Assembly: GCA_963802745.1 (NCBI GenBank)
Contig: CAWDKL010000049.1
Location: 1 to 64,000 of the forward strand
DNA length: 64,000 bases
Reading direction: 5' to 3'
From: JAJPKK01 sp963802745
Lineage (GTDB): Bacteria > Pseudomonadota > Alphaproteobacteria > Rhizobiales > Xanthobacteraceae
In this document: positions 43,921-53,375 of the stretch, piece by piece
Numbering within the stretch: the first letter of the stretch is position 1
Layout: each line of letters starts with the position of its first letter
Notes under the pieces: generated by a model
Told to the model about the DNA's origin: nothing
Databases searched by the model: none
Seen by the model: the letters and a program-made list of their open reading frames with translations, nothing else
Translations under genes and position numbers: made by a program

Positions 43921-44685
43921 TCAAACCCGCTCCGCCGCCATCCCGGTCATCGCCAGAAACGCGTCTTCGATGGTCTTGGTGCCGGCCTCGGCGACCAGCT
44001 GCCTCGGTGTGGTATCCTTCAGCACCTTGCCCTTGTGCATCACGATCACGCGGTCGGCGTTCTCGACCTCGTCGCACAAATGGGTGGCCCAGAGCACCGC
44101 GACGGACCGCTCCGTCCGCATCGCCAGCAGCAATTTGAGGAGGTCGCTGCGGCTTTGGGGATCGAGGCCGACGGTCGCCTCGTCCATCAACAATACGCTC
44201 GGCTCATGCAGCAGCGCACGGGCAAGCTCGACCCGGCGGCGGTTGCCGCCGCTTAGCTGCGACGCTTTGTCGTGGGCGCGGTCGGCAAGCCCGAGGCGCG
44301 CCAATTCGGCTTCGATCCGTGGCTTGGCGATACGGCGCGGAATGCCGTGCAGGCCGGCGTGAAACAGCAGATTGGAGGTGACCGACAGTTCGAGATCGAG
44401 GGTCGGCTGCTGGAACACGATGCCGATCTGTGCCAGCGCCGGCACGGCGTCGCGGCTCATGTCGTGGCCCATCACCTCGATGGTCCCCGAATCGGGGACG
44501 AACAGGCCGGACAGCAACTGAAACAGCGTTGATTTGCCGGCGCCGTTGGGCCCGAGCAGTGCGATGAACTCTCCAGGACGCGCCGCGAAACTGACGCCAT
44601 TGACCGCCCGAATCGGCCCGTAGCTCTTCACCACATTGTCTAACGCGAGCGCGGGCGCCACAATGACGCTGGAGCGATCGTCCAT
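43921..44685 (-). CDS. ABC transporter ATP-binding protein of the PQQ alcohol dehydrogenase-associated system
   Basis: A 254-residue ATPase with Walker A GPNGAGKSTLFQLLSG, Q-loop IGIVFQQPTLDLELSV, signature QLSGGNRRRVELARALL, Walker B SVLLMDEATVGLDPQ and the switch His in LWATHLCDEVENADR. It falls in the group of ABC-2-exporter ATPases found with PQQ-dependent alcohol dehydrogenases. The matching beta-propeller, binding protein and permease genes start divergently at 44819, so the whole system would be run from a shared 133-base promoter region. The start MDDRSSVIVAP at 44685 is used; the open frame upstream lacks similarity. Confidence 0.88.
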   Translation of the reverse strand: MDDRSSVIVAPALALDNVVKSYGPIRAVNGVSFAARPGEFIALLGPNGAGKSTLFQLLSGLFVPDSGTIEVMGHDMSRDAVPALAQIGIVFQQPTLDLELSVTSNLLFHAGLHGIPRRIAKPRIEAELARLGLADRAHDKASQLSGGNRRRVELARALLHEPSVLLMDEATVGLDPQSRSDLLKLLLAMRTERSVAVLWATHLCDEVENADRVIVMHKGKVLKDTTPRQLVAEAGTKTIEDAFLAMTGMAAERV

Positions 44686-44818
44686 CGGCCTTGGTCCTCC
44701 CGAGTCGCGGCGATTGCATTGGGGGGCGACACCGTGCCAAGTGGCAGGCGCTTGCCCGGCCGCGCGGATACGTCGTACGCTGGGATCAATCAACTTCGCA
44801 AGCGAAAGAGGAACGCCG

Positions 44819-45820
44819 GTGCCAATCCCTCGCCTCTTGCCCCGCCTTCTGTCGGTGCTGCCCAGCGTCGCCGCGCTCGTCGCGATCTCGTGCTCGGTCG
44901 GCGCCGCCAAGGATACCGGGCTGGTCTTCGTGTCGAACGAAAAGACCAACAATATCATCGTCATCGACCCCAAGACCAACAAGCTGGTCAAGGACCTGAA
45001 AACCTCGCGGCGTCCGCGCGACATGCATTTCAGCGCCGATCACAGCAAGCTTTACGTGGCCTGCGGCGACGACGACGTGATCGACATCATCGACGTGGCC
45101 AAGCTCGAAGTGATCGGCAAGCTGTCCACCGGCGCCAGCCCGGAAACGTTTGGGATCGACGAGAAGCGGCGCCGCATCTACGTTTCCAACGAAGAAGGCT
45201 CCTCGCTCTCGGTCATCGACATCGACCAGAACATCATCATCCAGGAAATCCCGACGGGCGCCGAGCCGGAGGGCGTGTTCATCAGCGAGGACGGGCACTA
45301 CGTGTACGTTACGTCGGAGGTGGGCGACCTCATCCACCTGATCGACGCCGACAGCGGCAATGTGGAGCAGGACGTCGTGGTCGGCACCCGCCCGCGCCGC
45401 TTCGCCGCCACGCCCGACGGCAAGGAACTTTGGGTATCCACCGAACTGTCCGGCGAGGTCTATATCATCAACCGCGAAAAATTCGCGGTCGAGGGCAAGA
45501 TCGAGTTCCAGCCGCCCGGCATGCGCAAGACCGACGTGACGCCGGTCGATCTGCGCATGACCCGCGACGGCAAGACCGCCTATGTGACGCTCGGCCATGC
45601 CGCCCATGTGGCCGTGGTGGATGTGCCGACCCGCAAGGTGCTGAGCTATATCCTGGTCGGCAAAAGGTCGTGGGGGCTCGGCATGACGCGCGACGAAAAA
45701 ATCCTCTACGTTGCCAACGGGTTCGGCGACGACATCACGGTGATCGATCTGCAGACCCGCAAGGCCACGGTGTCGATTCCGGTCGGCCGCATTCCATGGG
45801 GCGTGGTGATCGATGATTAA
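44819..45820 (+). CDS. PQQ-associated YVTN-type beta-propeller protein
   Basis: A 333-residue secreted protein with at least seven repeats of the YVTN/lactonase kind, for example GLVFVSNEKTNNIIVIDPKT, KLYVACGDDDVIDIIDVAKL, RIYVSNEEGSSLSVIDIDQN and ILYVANGFGDDITVIDLQTR. Similar proteins are regularly encoded next to the ABC genes of quinoprotein alcohol dehydrogenase loci. The GTG at 44819 is chosen because AAGAGGA precedes it and a signal peptide (RLLSVLPSVAALVAISCS) follows. Its last 8 bases overlap the next gene. Its role may be to bind a cofactor or metal, but that is not established. Confidence 0.85.
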   Translation: MPIPRLLPRLLSVLPSVAALVAISCSVGAAKDTGLVFVSNEKTNNIIVIDPKTNKLVKDLKTSRRPRDMHFSADHSKLYVACGDDDVIDIIDVAKLEVIGKLSTGASPETFGIDEKRRRIYVSNEEGSSLSVIDIDQNIIIQEIPTGAEPEGVFISEDGHYVYVTSEVGDLIHLIDADSGNVEQDVVVGTRPRRFAATPDGKELWVSTELSGEVYIINREKFAVEGKIEFQPPGMRKTDVTPVDLRMTRDGKTAYVTLGHAAHVAVVDVPTRKVLSYILVGKRSWGLGMTRDEKILYVANGFGDDITVIDLQTRKATVSIPVGRIPWGVVIDD

Positions 45821-47018
45821 ATTCCTCGTTGGCCTCGGACTTCTGGCCGCCGCCGCGCCTGCATTGGCGCAGCCCGCCCCACCGCCCGCGGCGGCGCCGC
45901 GGCAGCACGTGACGATCGGCTATGTGGATATCGAAGGCGATCCGCGCCACGAGCCGCTGCGCGCCTATGAGCGCCTCGTCCTCAAGACCCGCGAGGCCCC
46001 GTTCGCCGGGGCGCAGATCGGCGTGGATGAGGCCGCCGCGCTGGTACGGGTGCTCAATACCGATTTCACGCTCGAACGCATCACCGTGAAATCGCCCGCC
46101 GAGGTCGCCCCGGCCGTGACGCAGGCGCTGGAGGCGAAGGGCATTCACTTTTTCCTGATCGACGCCCCGGCGGAAGCCTTCTGGCCGCTGGCAGCGGCCG
46201 TTAAGGGGCGTGAGGCCTTGCTGTTCAACGTCACCACCCCCGACGACAGCCTGCGCCGCGATCTCTGCGCGCGTGAATTCGTGCACGTGATCCCGAGCCA
46301 GGCCATGAGCACGGATGCGCTGCTGCAGTACCTGGTATCGCGCAAATGGCGCGACATTCTGGTGTTCGAGGGGCCGCTGCCGGCCGATGCCGCCGTCGTC
46401 AAGGCGCTCACGCGCTCGGCGCAGAAATTCGGCGCCAAAATCGTTGCCGATCAGCATTTCAAGGCCGGGACCGATCCGCGCGAACGCGAGCAGAACAATC
46501 CGGCGCTGCTCAGCGCTATCCGGGGCAATTACGACGTGGTGTTCGTCGCCGACGACGCCTTCGATTTCGCCCGCACCGTGCCTTACCACACGGTGCTGCC
46601 GCGGCCGGTGGTCGGCAGCATCGATCTGGAGCCGACCGCGTGGCACTGGACCTGGGAGCATAATGGCGCCCCGCAGGTCAATTCGCGCTTCGAAAAGAAG
46701 ACCAATGGCCGGCGCATGGACGGCCCCGACTGGGCGGCCTGGCTGTCGGTGAAGATGATCGTGCAATCGGTGCTGCGCACCCGCTCGGCGGAATTCGCCA
46801 AACAGCGCGATTTCATCCTCGGCGCCGGGTTCGACGGCGACAAGGGGCTGCCGGTCGGCATCCGGCCGTGGGACCATCAGGTGCGCCAGGCGGTGCTGTT
46901 GGCCGCTCCCTATCAGGTGGTCGCCAGCGCCCCGATGGAGGGCTTTTTGCACCGCATCAACGAACTCGACACGCTCGGCGACGACGAGCCCGAAACGCCT
47001 TGCCATTTGAACAAGTAG
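45813..47018 (+). CDS. Periplasmic binding protein of the PQQ alcohol dehydrogenase ABC system
   Basis: A 401-residue protein with a clear signal peptide (MIKFLVGLGLLAAAAPALAQ) and a two-lobe binding-protein fold distantly like LivK receptors: HVTIGYVDIEGDPRHEPLRA, FLIDAPAEAFWPLAAAVKG, LLFNVTTPDDSLRRDLCARE, and the end VRQAVLLAAPYQVVASAPME. This receptor type is specific to PQQ-dehydrogenase loci. It is unusual because ABC-2 permeases normally export and do not need a receptor. It overlaps the beta-propeller gene by 8 bases, indicating coupled translation. Confidence 0.87.
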   Translation: MIKFLVGLGLLAAAAPALAQPAPPPAAAPRQHVTIGYVDIEGDPRHEPLRAYERLVLKTREAPFAGAQIGVDEAAALVRVLNTDFTLERITVKSPAEVAPAVTQALEAKGIHFFLIDAPAEAFWPLAAAVKGREALLFNVTTPDDSLRRDLCAREFVHVIPSQAMSTDALLQYLVSRKWRDILVFEGPLPADAAVVKALTRSAQKFGAKIVADQHFKAGTDPREREQNNPALLSAIRGNYDVVFVADDAFDFARTVPYHTVLPRPVVGSIDLEPTAWHWTWEHNGAPQVNSRFEKKTNGRRMDGPDWAAWLSVKMIVQSVLRTRSAEFAKQRDFILGAGFDGDKGLPVGIRPWDHQVRQAVLLAAPYQVVASAPMEGFLHRINELDTLGDDEPETPCHLNK

Positions 47019-47031
47019 CCCGGAAACCACG

Positions 47032-47847
47032 ATGCAACTCGCTCACGTCGGCCGCGCCCTCAAGGCGCTCACCATGCGGGAAATCACAAAATTCTCGCAG
47101 CAGAAGGGGCGGCTGGCATCGGCGCTGGTGCGGCCGCTGATGTGGCTCGCGGTGTTCGCGGCCGGCTTCTACAATGTATTCGGCGTGTCGATCATCCCGC
47201 CTTACAAGACCTATATCACCTATCAGGTCTATATCGTGCCGGGCCTGCTCGGCATCATCCTGTTGTTCCAGGGCATGCAGTCGTCGCTCTCCATGGTCTA
47301 TGACCGCGAAATGGGGGTCATGCGGCTCCTGCTCACCGCGCCGCTGCCGCGCTGGGTGCTGCTGGCCTGCAAGCTCGTGGCCGGAACCGCGCTGGCGGTG
47401 ATCACCTGCTACGTGTTCCTCGCCGTCTGCGCGATCCCGATCTTCGACGTGACGTTCGACCCGATCGCCTATGTTTGGGTGTTGCCGGCCCTGATCCTAT
47501 CCGGGCTGATGCTCGGCTCGCTGTGGCTGTTCCTGTCGGTCCACATCAAGCAGCTGGAAAACTTCGCCGGCGCGATGAATTTCGTGATGTTTCCGATGTT
47601 CTTCTTCTCCTCCGCGCTTTACCCGCTGTGGCGGCTGCGCGAGGGCGGCTCGGAAGCATTGTACTATATCGCGCTCGCCAACCCGTTCACCCATGCGGTG
47701 GAGCTGATCCGCTTCGCGCTCTACGGCGAATTGGAGATGACGGCGGCCGCGGTCGTCCTCGTATCCGGGGTGGCGTTCTTCCTGCTCGCCGTGCTTGGTT
47801 ACAACCCGCAGCGCGGGATGATCCGGCGGGCGCCGCAGCCGGCGTGA
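47032..47847 (+). CDS. ABC-2 type permease of the PQQ alcohol dehydrogenase-associated system
   Basis: A 271-residue membrane protein with six hydrophobic segments and the ABC-2 pattern: REITKFSQQKGRLASALVRP, then YIVPGLLGIILLFQGMQSSL, MRLLLTAPLPRWVLLACKLV and FVMFPMFFFSSALYPLWRLR, AYFNPF-like ALANPFTHAVELIRFALYG. With the divergent ATPase it would form the exporter; what it moves is unknown. It starts 13 bases after the binding-protein gene and ends the operon. Confidence 0.9.
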   Translation: MQLAHVGRALKALTMREITKFSQQKGRLASALVRPLMWLAVFAAGFYNVFGVSIIPPYKTYITYQVYIVPGLLGIILLFQGMQSSLSMVYDREMGVMRLLLTAPLPRWVLLACKLVAGTALAVITCYVFLAVCAIPIFDVTFDPIAYVWVLPALILSGLMLGSLWLFLSVHIKQLENFAGAMNFVMFPMFFFSSALYPLWRLREGGSEALYYIALANPFTHAVELIRFALYGELEMTAAAVVLVSGVAFFLLAVLGYNPQRGMIRRAPQPA

Positions 47848-48029
47848 GGGGCAGGTCGACCGGGAGGACGCTTAGGCTGCCACCGGCGCGACGTATCGTC
47901 CGGTGAGAGTTTTGCGCCCGGCCGCCTCTGCCGCACAAGATTTCGTAGTGGACCGGGCGCGGATCGCATTTGATTGAAGGGCGATTGGTGGGATGATCGC
48001 AGCGAATCATCCCTCGTCCTGTCTCGAAC

Positions 48030-50888
48030 ATGCGTGTCGCCATGCCAGATGCTGCCGCTGCTCACCGCGAAAAGCCGAAATCCAAGCCGGGAGCGCGGCG
48101 CAAGGCCGAGCCGTCCCGCAAAGCCAAGACGGTGCTCGAACGGCCGGCCACGCCGCCGGGTTGGCTCACCACCGATGATCACGAGCTTGCGCTGCGGCGC
48201 TGGCGCGGCCGCACCGAAATCCTCTCCGTCACGGCGATGGAGCCGGATCAGCCGTTTTTCGGCACGTTCCGCGCCCAGTCGGCGAGCGGCGGCAGCTACG
48301 CGGTCGAAATCCGCAGCCTGAAGGAACCCGTGAATTCTTGCGATTGCATCGATTTTCGGGTCAACGGGCTCGGCACCTGCAAGCATATCGAGGGCACGAT
48401 CGCCGCTCTGGGGCGCGGCCGCGCCAAGGCGCTCAGGGCCGCCCAGGCCGCCGGCAGCCCGCGCATCGAGGTGTTTTTGGATCGCGGCGGCACCGGTGCG
48501 CCGGCCGTGCTGTGGCCGGCCGCGGAATCAGACCACAATGTCGCCTTCGTCCGCGACTGGCTCGGCCCGCATCTCGCGCCCGACGGCGGCATCGCATCCG
48601 CACCCGAGCAAATCGAAGCCCTGATCGCGGCGTGGCCGTCGGCGCCGGCCGCGATCCGCCAAATGCTGCGGGTGTCCCGGCATTTTTCCCCGTGGCTCGA
48701 CCGCGCCCGGCGCGAGCGCGCCCGCGTCGAGGCCCGCGCGGCGTTCGAGGCCGATGTCGCGGCCGGTCGTGCCAGCCTCGATATCGTCACCCATCCGCTT
48801 TTGCCCTATCAGCGCGACGGCGTGCTGCATCTGGCCTTCGGGGAGCGTGCGCTGCTCGCCGACGAAATGGGCTTGGGCAAGACTATCCAGGGTATTGCAG
48901 CCTGCATTCTGCTGGCAAAACGCAAAAATATTCAGCGCGTGCTGGTGGTGTGTCCGGCCTCGCTGAAGACCGAATGGGAGGAGCAGATCGCCAAATTCTG
49001 CGACCGCTCCACCCGCCTGGTGTTCGGCCCGCGGGCGCAGCGGCACGCCGCGTACCGGGACCCGGCCTTCTTCACCATCGTCAATTACGAACAGGTGCTG
49101 GGCGACGCCGATGACATCAACGCCATCCTCAAGCCCGACGTGGTGGTGCTTGATGAAGCCCAGCGCATCAAGAACTGGCAGACCAAGACCGCCCGCCGGG
49201 TGAAATCCCTGCGCTCGCCCTATGCGTTCGTGCTCACCGGCACGCCGCTGGAAAACCGCATCGATGAACTCTATTCCATCGTCCAGTATCTCGACCCGGA
49301 GATTCTCGGGCCGCTGTTCCGCTTCAACCGCGATTTCTACCGCCTCGACGCGCGCGGCCGGCCGACGGACTACCAAAATCTTTCCGACCTGCGCGAGCGG
49401 CTCAAGCCGTTGATGCTGCGCCGGCGCAAGGCCGATGTCGAGGCGCAATTGCCGGGGCGGACCGTCAAGAATTACTTCGTCGCCATGGCGGAGGAACAAC
49501 GGCTTCGCTACGAGGATTATCACGCGCCGGCCCGGCAGCTGATCGCCAAATCGCACCGCCGGCCGCTGACGCAGGCTGAATTCGACCGTTTACAGCTATT
49601 GCTCGGTTGCATGCGCATGGTGTGCGACTCGCCCGCGATCCTCGACCCCGTCTGCAGAATCAGCCCCAAGCTCGAAGAGCTGGAGCGCATTCTCGGCGAC
49701 CTGCTCGACGATCCCGACCGCAAGATCATCGTGTTCTCGGAATGGGAGCGGATGTTAACGATGGTCCGGGAGCTGGCCGGCGAGATGGGCGTCGAAGCGG
49801 CCTGGCACACCGGATCCCTGCCGCAGCAGCGGCGGCGCGCCGAGATCAACCGCTTCAAGCAGGATCCGGCGTGCCGGCTGTTTCTCTCCACCGATAGCGG
49901 CAGCGTCGGGCTGAACCTTCAGGTCGCCAGCGCCGTGATCAATGTGGATCTGCCGTGGAACCCGGCCAAGCTCGAACAGCGCATCGCCCGCGCCTGGCGC
50001 AAGAACCAGCTGCGGTCGGTCAGCGTCATCAATCTCGTTACCGAGGATTCCATCGAGCACAACATCCTGTATCTGCTCGGCGACAAGCAGGCGCTGGCCG
50101 ACGGCGTGCTCGACGGCGCGGGTGATCTCTCTGCGCTGAAGATGCCGTCCGGGCGCGCCGCGTTCATCGAGCGCATGCAGGCCTTGATGGCCGCCCGCCA
50201 GCCGCCGCGCGTCGTTTCGCCGGAGGAGGCGCTGGTGGCGGAGCTGGTCACCCGCCATGGCGACAAGGTCCTGCTGGTGGAGGCCCGTCACCGCGTCGGC
50301 GGACCGCCGAAACTGCTGGTGGTGCTCGATCTCGATCCGCCCGCCATGGCGGCGGAGCTGGCCCGCCTGCCGGCGGACCAGGCCGGTGCGGTCGAACTGG
50401 TCGATCGCTCCACCTTCGCGGCGATGCAGCGGCTCGCCGCCACCGGTATGCTGCAATTCACCCATGAGTCCCGCGTCCTCCACCGCTCCGCCGCTTTCGT
50501 CGAGACGGCCGGTGACGCAACCCCGCCCGACGGAAGGGCGCCGCAATTCATGGCCGAGGCAGAGCGCGCGCTGCGCATGGCCAAGGTACTGGCGGCCGGC
50601 GGTTTTCCCGAAGAAGCGCCGGTGCTGCTCGCCAAGGCGCTGCAGAAGGCCTGCGCGGCCGTTATGGCGGAACGCGCTGAACTTGGGTCCGGCGCGACTT
50701 CGGCCTCGGACGCCGACATCCGTCGCCTGATCGAGCGAAAGGCGGTGCCGTCCGAGGTGCAGGCGATCCTCGATGCCACCCACGCCAACGCCGCGCCCGC
50801 GGACGGTGAAGACATCGACGCGCTGCTCGCGTCCGCCGACGGCTTGCTCGCAGCGATTGGAGCCCAGGGCATGCGGCTGGCGGCATAA
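48030..50888 (+). CDS. SNF2-family helicase with N-terminal SWIM zinc finger
   Basis: A 952-residue DNA-stimulated ATPase. SWIM domain near the N-terminus: Cys104-Asp-Cys106 and Cys117-Lys-His119 (NSCDCIDFRVNGLGTCKHI). The SNF2 ATPase follows: motif I DEMGLGKT (278-285), motif II DEAQ (375-378, VVVLDEAQRIKNW), motif III VLTGTPLENRIDELYSI, and the second RecA lobe with HTGSLPQQRRRAEINRFK, FLSTDSGSVGLNLQ and QRIARAWRKNQ. The last ~250 residues have no known domain. Bacterial SWIM-SNF2 proteins resemble HepA/RapA-type or Rad54-like remodelers that move along duplex DNA. No defence genes are adjacent, so I read it as a housekeeping or orphan remodeler. Confidence 0.92.
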   Translation: MRVAMPDAAAAHREKPKSKPGARRKAEPSRKAKTVLERPATPPGWLTTDDHELALRRWRGRTEILSVTAMEPDQPFFGTFRAQSASGGSYAVEIRSLKEPVNSCDCIDFRVNGLGTCKHIEGTIAALGRGRAKALRAAQAAGSPRIEVFLDRGGTGAPAVLWPAAESDHNVAFVRDWLGPHLAPDGGIASAPEQIEALIAAWPSAPAAIRQMLRVSRHFSPWLDRARRERARVEARAAFEADVAAGRASLDIVTHPLLPYQRDGVLHLAFGERALLADEMGLGKTIQGIAACILLAKRKNIQRVLVVCPASLKTEWEEQIAKFCDRSTRLVFGPRAQRHAAYRDPAFFTIVNYEQVLGDADDINAILKPDVVVLDEAQRIKNWQTKTARRVKSLRSPYAFVLTGTPLENRIDELYSIVQYLDPEILGPLFRFNRDFYRLDARGRPTDYQNLSDLRERLKPLMLRRRKADVEAQLPGRTVKNYFVAMAEEQRLRYEDYHAPARQLIAKSHRRPLTQAEFDRLQLLLGCMRMVCDSPAILDPVCRISPKLEELERILGDLLDDPDRKIIVFSEWERMLTMVRELAGEMGVEAAWHTGSLPQQRRRAEINRFKQDPACRLFLSTDSGSVGLNLQVASAVINVDLPWNPAKLEQRIARAWRKNQLRSVSVINLVTEDSIEHNILYLLGDKQALADGVLDGAGDLSALKMPSGRAAFIERMQALMAARQPPRVVSPEEALVAELVTRHGDKVLLVEARHRVGGPPKLLVVLDLDPPAMAAELARLPADQAGAVELVDRSTFAAMQRLAATGMLQFTHESRVLHRSAAFVETAGDATPPDGRAPQFMAEAERALRMAKVLAAGGFPEEAPVLLAKALQKACAAVMAERAELGSGATSASDADIRRLIERKAVPSEVQAILDATHANAAPADGEDIDALLASADGLLAAIGAQGMRLAA

Positions 50889-51054
50889 CCGGGTTGCGGG
50901 AATACGCTCTCGCCGCGTTCCGGATGTCGGCGATGGGGTCGGCCGCGGGCGGGCATCGTCATGACCTGCATTATGACGATTGGTGGTGTTCCGCTGGCGC
51001 CGTCCCCGATTCGTAGCGTTGTAGGGCCGCCGAGGCGGGCGTAGAACTTAAGCC

Positions 51055-51304
51055 CAATAACGTTCACTTAGCCTGGGGATGTGCGCGTCCCCTCTCCCCG
51101 CGGCGTTCTTCACGCCGTGGGGAGAGGGTTAGGGTGAGGGGCAGGGGCGCGTGAGGGCCTTCGGGGGACATTTGTTGCAGCTGCGAGAGACGATCGGCCG
51201 CGCCGTCTGTGCTGGCACCTGCCCCTCACCCCAACCCTCTCCCCATCGTGAAGAACGATGGGGAGAGGGGGCGGGCGCATCCTAGGGTTAAGTGAACGGT
51301 ATTG
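51055..51304. mobile_element. MITE-like element, CAATRCCGTTCAC family, copy 3
   Basis: Ends are CAATAACGTTCACTTAGCC and GGGTTAAGTGAACGGTATTG, a 19-20 base imperfect terminal inverted repeat. Two hairpins lie inside (CGGCGTTCTTCACGCCG and ATCGTGAAGAACGAT cores). Its spacer is in the opposite orientation to those of the copies at 22630, 52130 and 55842. Confidence 0.85.
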
Positions 51305-51380
51305 AAGTTAAGCCGGTACGCCGCCTCGGCTCGCGCCGCGGCGCGACACCGGCCGGCACGGGTTTGGAACGAGACACCGC

Positions 51381-52100
51381 ATGGAAAATCCTGCCCAGCA
51401 GACGATCACGTTTCGCTGCCCGCCCGAGCTGGAGCCCATCCTGCCGCGCCCGCTGCCGGCCGTGCTGGGGCTGCCGGATTGGTTCAAGACCATGCCGCAG
51501 AAGGCATACAGCGCAGTGTTCGGCACCGAGCAGATGACGGTGAAACGCTGCCCGCCGGTCATCGACGCCATGACGCATGGCTTCCTGATGCCGCTGGTCG
51601 CCGACCTTCGCGTGCAGGACGGCGAACTGTCGTGGGATCGCGACGTGCCGGGCGGCGGGCTGATGAATTATTCGCGCGCGCCGATCGATTTTCACGACAA
51701 CAATCAGGTGATCGGAACCCCGTTTTTCGACGAAGATCGGTTTTTGCTCAAATTCACCAATTTTTGGACCTTCGAGCTCCCGCCGGGCTATTCGCTGCTG
51801 ATCTCGCATCCCTTTAACCGGCGCGACCTGCCGTTCGTCACGCTGACCGGGCTGGTCAACGCCGATACCTACCGGGACAATTTCATCAACTTCCCGGCGT
51901 TTTGGCACGATGCCGATTTCAACGGCGTGCTGCCGAAGGGCACGCCGGTCGCGCAATGCGTGCCGGTCAAGCGCGACATCTGGACCGCGCGGTTCGGGCT
52001 GATCGAGGGCGAGGCGGTGGGGCGGCTGCAGGAACTCTCCCGCGCCGTCGTCGAGGAAACCGGCGTCTATCGCCGCCGGTTCCGCGCCCCGAAACGTTGA
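51381..52100 (+). CDS. DUF6065-like protein of unknown function
   Basis: A 239-residue cytoplasmic protein rich in aromatic residues: TFRCPPELEPILPRPLPAVL, LPDWFKTMPQKAYS, TVKRCPPVIDAMTHGFLMPL, LKFTNFWTFELPPGYSLLIS and NFINFPAFWHDADFNGVLPK. The pattern matches a family of conserved hypothetical proteins also met in phages (DUF6065 as I remember it). The gene stands alone, enclosed by two direct copies of the same MITE-like element, 76 bases after one and 29 before the next. Confidence 0.6.
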   Translation: MENPAQQTITFRCPPELEPILPRPLPAVLGLPDWFKTMPQKAYSAVFGTEQMTVKRCPPVIDAMTHGFLMPLVADLRVQDGELSWDRDVPGGGLMNYSRAPIDFHDNNQVIGTPFFDEDRFLLKFTNFWTFELPPGYSLLISHPFNRRDLPFVTLTGLVNADTYRDNFINFPAFWHDADFNGVLPKGTPVAQCVPVKRDIWTARFGLIEGEAVGRLQELSRAVVEETGVYRRRFRAPKR

Positions 52101-52129
52101 GAAACGGCCGGTTGGTGATTTACCCGCCT

Positions 52130-52385
52130 CAATGCCGTTCACTTAACCCCAGGATGCGCGCGTTCCCTCTCCCCGCGGCGTTCTTCACGCCGTGGGGAGA
52201 GGGCTAGGGTGAGGGGCAGATGCCCGCACCGACGGCGCGACCGATCGTTTCCTGTAGCACCAGCGAATGCCACGTTGCCCCTGAAGTCTTGGCGCGCATC
52301 TGCCCCTCACCCTAACCCTCTCCCCATCGTGAAGAACGATGGGGAGAGGGGACGTGCGCAACTCCGGGGTAGGTGAACGGTATTG
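52130..52385. mobile_element. MITE-like element, CAATRCCGTTCAC family, copy 4
   Basis: The best preserved copy: CAATGCCGTTCACTTAACCC at the left, GGGTAGGTGAACGGTATTG at the right, two perfect hairpins and a 100-base spacer containing GACGGCGCGACCGATCG. Confidence 0.88.
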
Positions 52386-52406
52386 GGTCTGGCCTGGCGG
52401 AACCGG

Positions 52407-53249
52407 TTAGAAATCCGGCTTTTCGGCGACCGGGATGTGATAGTCGAACAAATGCTGATTGTTCTCGGCGCAAACATCCTCGGCCAGCTGCTCTTGCACG
52501 CGCCGGTAGCGCCGCATTCCGCTCCACGGCTCGTTGAAGGTTTCCGGGTCATCGACGGTGAACACCGCCTCCATCGCCTTGCCGCCGTCGACCATTTTCC
52601 AGCGTTCGACCACGTGCAGCTTGTCGGTATGCGGCGTGCGATAGGGATCGAGCACGGTCTTGTCGTTCAGCCCGATGGTGTCGATCACCAGCGTGTCGCC
52701 CTCATAGTGCCCGACCGACTCGCCATACCATGAGGGTTTCGGATTGTTCGAATGCGGCACGTCGAGGTAGACACGCCGCACCTGCTGGTCGCCGGCAAAG
52801 ATCATCAAGACTTGCTTCGGGGTTTGCACGAAGTACAGCGGCGTCGCCCCACCATACGCCATGAAATACGGTACGCCCGCCGGCATGCAGCTCGACCGTG
52901 CCGTAAAGGCGATCTTGCCGGCGAGCACTTCGTCATTGTCCTTTCGCATCCGCGCCTTCACCCAGGGCTTTAGGTTCGGATTGCTGAGGTCGGCGATCCG
53001 GAAGGTCGGCTGTCGACCGACGCCATTGGGCACGAAGGGATGCGCCGGGTCCTGGGTGACCGGCGGAACAAGCCCCGGAACGGCGGCAAAGCTCGGGCCG
53101 TTGCCGTTGAGGCCCACCCATGCGACCCCATTGGACGAAAAATCCGGTGGGGCGCCCTTTTGTTGCGCCGCCGCCGGCACCGCCGCGCACAGCAGCGCCG
53201 CCATGGCGCCACATATGACGGCACTTTCGCTCAGACGGAACAGTGACAT
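52407..53249 (-). CDS. Secreted protein, paralogous family A
   Basis: A 280-residue exported protein (signal CGAMAALLCAAVPAAAQ). A conserved core, PSWYGESVGHYEGDTLVIDT, is followed by TDKLHVVERWKMVDGGKAME and a closing YRRVQEQLAEDVCAEN, ending IPVAEKPDF. The same core and the identical last residues (PVAEKPDF) occur in the neighbour at 53376, and a looser version (EDVCSENN) at 62507. Such proteins occur in many copies in soil bacteria; no function is established to my knowledge. Two widely spaced Cys may form a disulfide. Confidence 0.7.
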   Translation of the reverse strand: MSLFRLSESAVICGAMAALLCAAVPAAAQQKGAPPDFSSNGVAWVGLNGNGPSFAAVPGLVPPVTQDPAHPFVPNGVGRQPTFRIADLSNPNLKPWVKARMRKDNDEVLAGKIAFTARSSCMPAGVPYFMAYGGATPLYFVQTPKQVLMIFAGDQQVRRVYLDVPHSNNPKPSWYGESVGHYEGDTLVIDTIGLNDKTVLDPYRTPHTDKLHVVERWKMVDGGKAMEAVFTVDDPETFNEPWSGMRRYRRVQEQLAEDVCAENNQHLFDYHIPVAEKPDF

Positions 53250-53375
53250 GGTGCTACTCCTCCTCGTCGATTGTTCTTCTTAAGGGACGAACGCGACCGT
53301 CCGCGGCGCCCATGGCTTCCCGTGTACTCAATGCCGGCGCGTTCGTGGTCTACCAGTGCTGTTCCCGCGCCGGCG

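Noticed and set aside
48030..52100. A defence island built around the SNF2 helicase and the DUF6065-like gene
   Set aside because: No nuclease, methyltransferase or other defence partner is encoded nearby, and the two genes are separated by a MITE with no operon signs.
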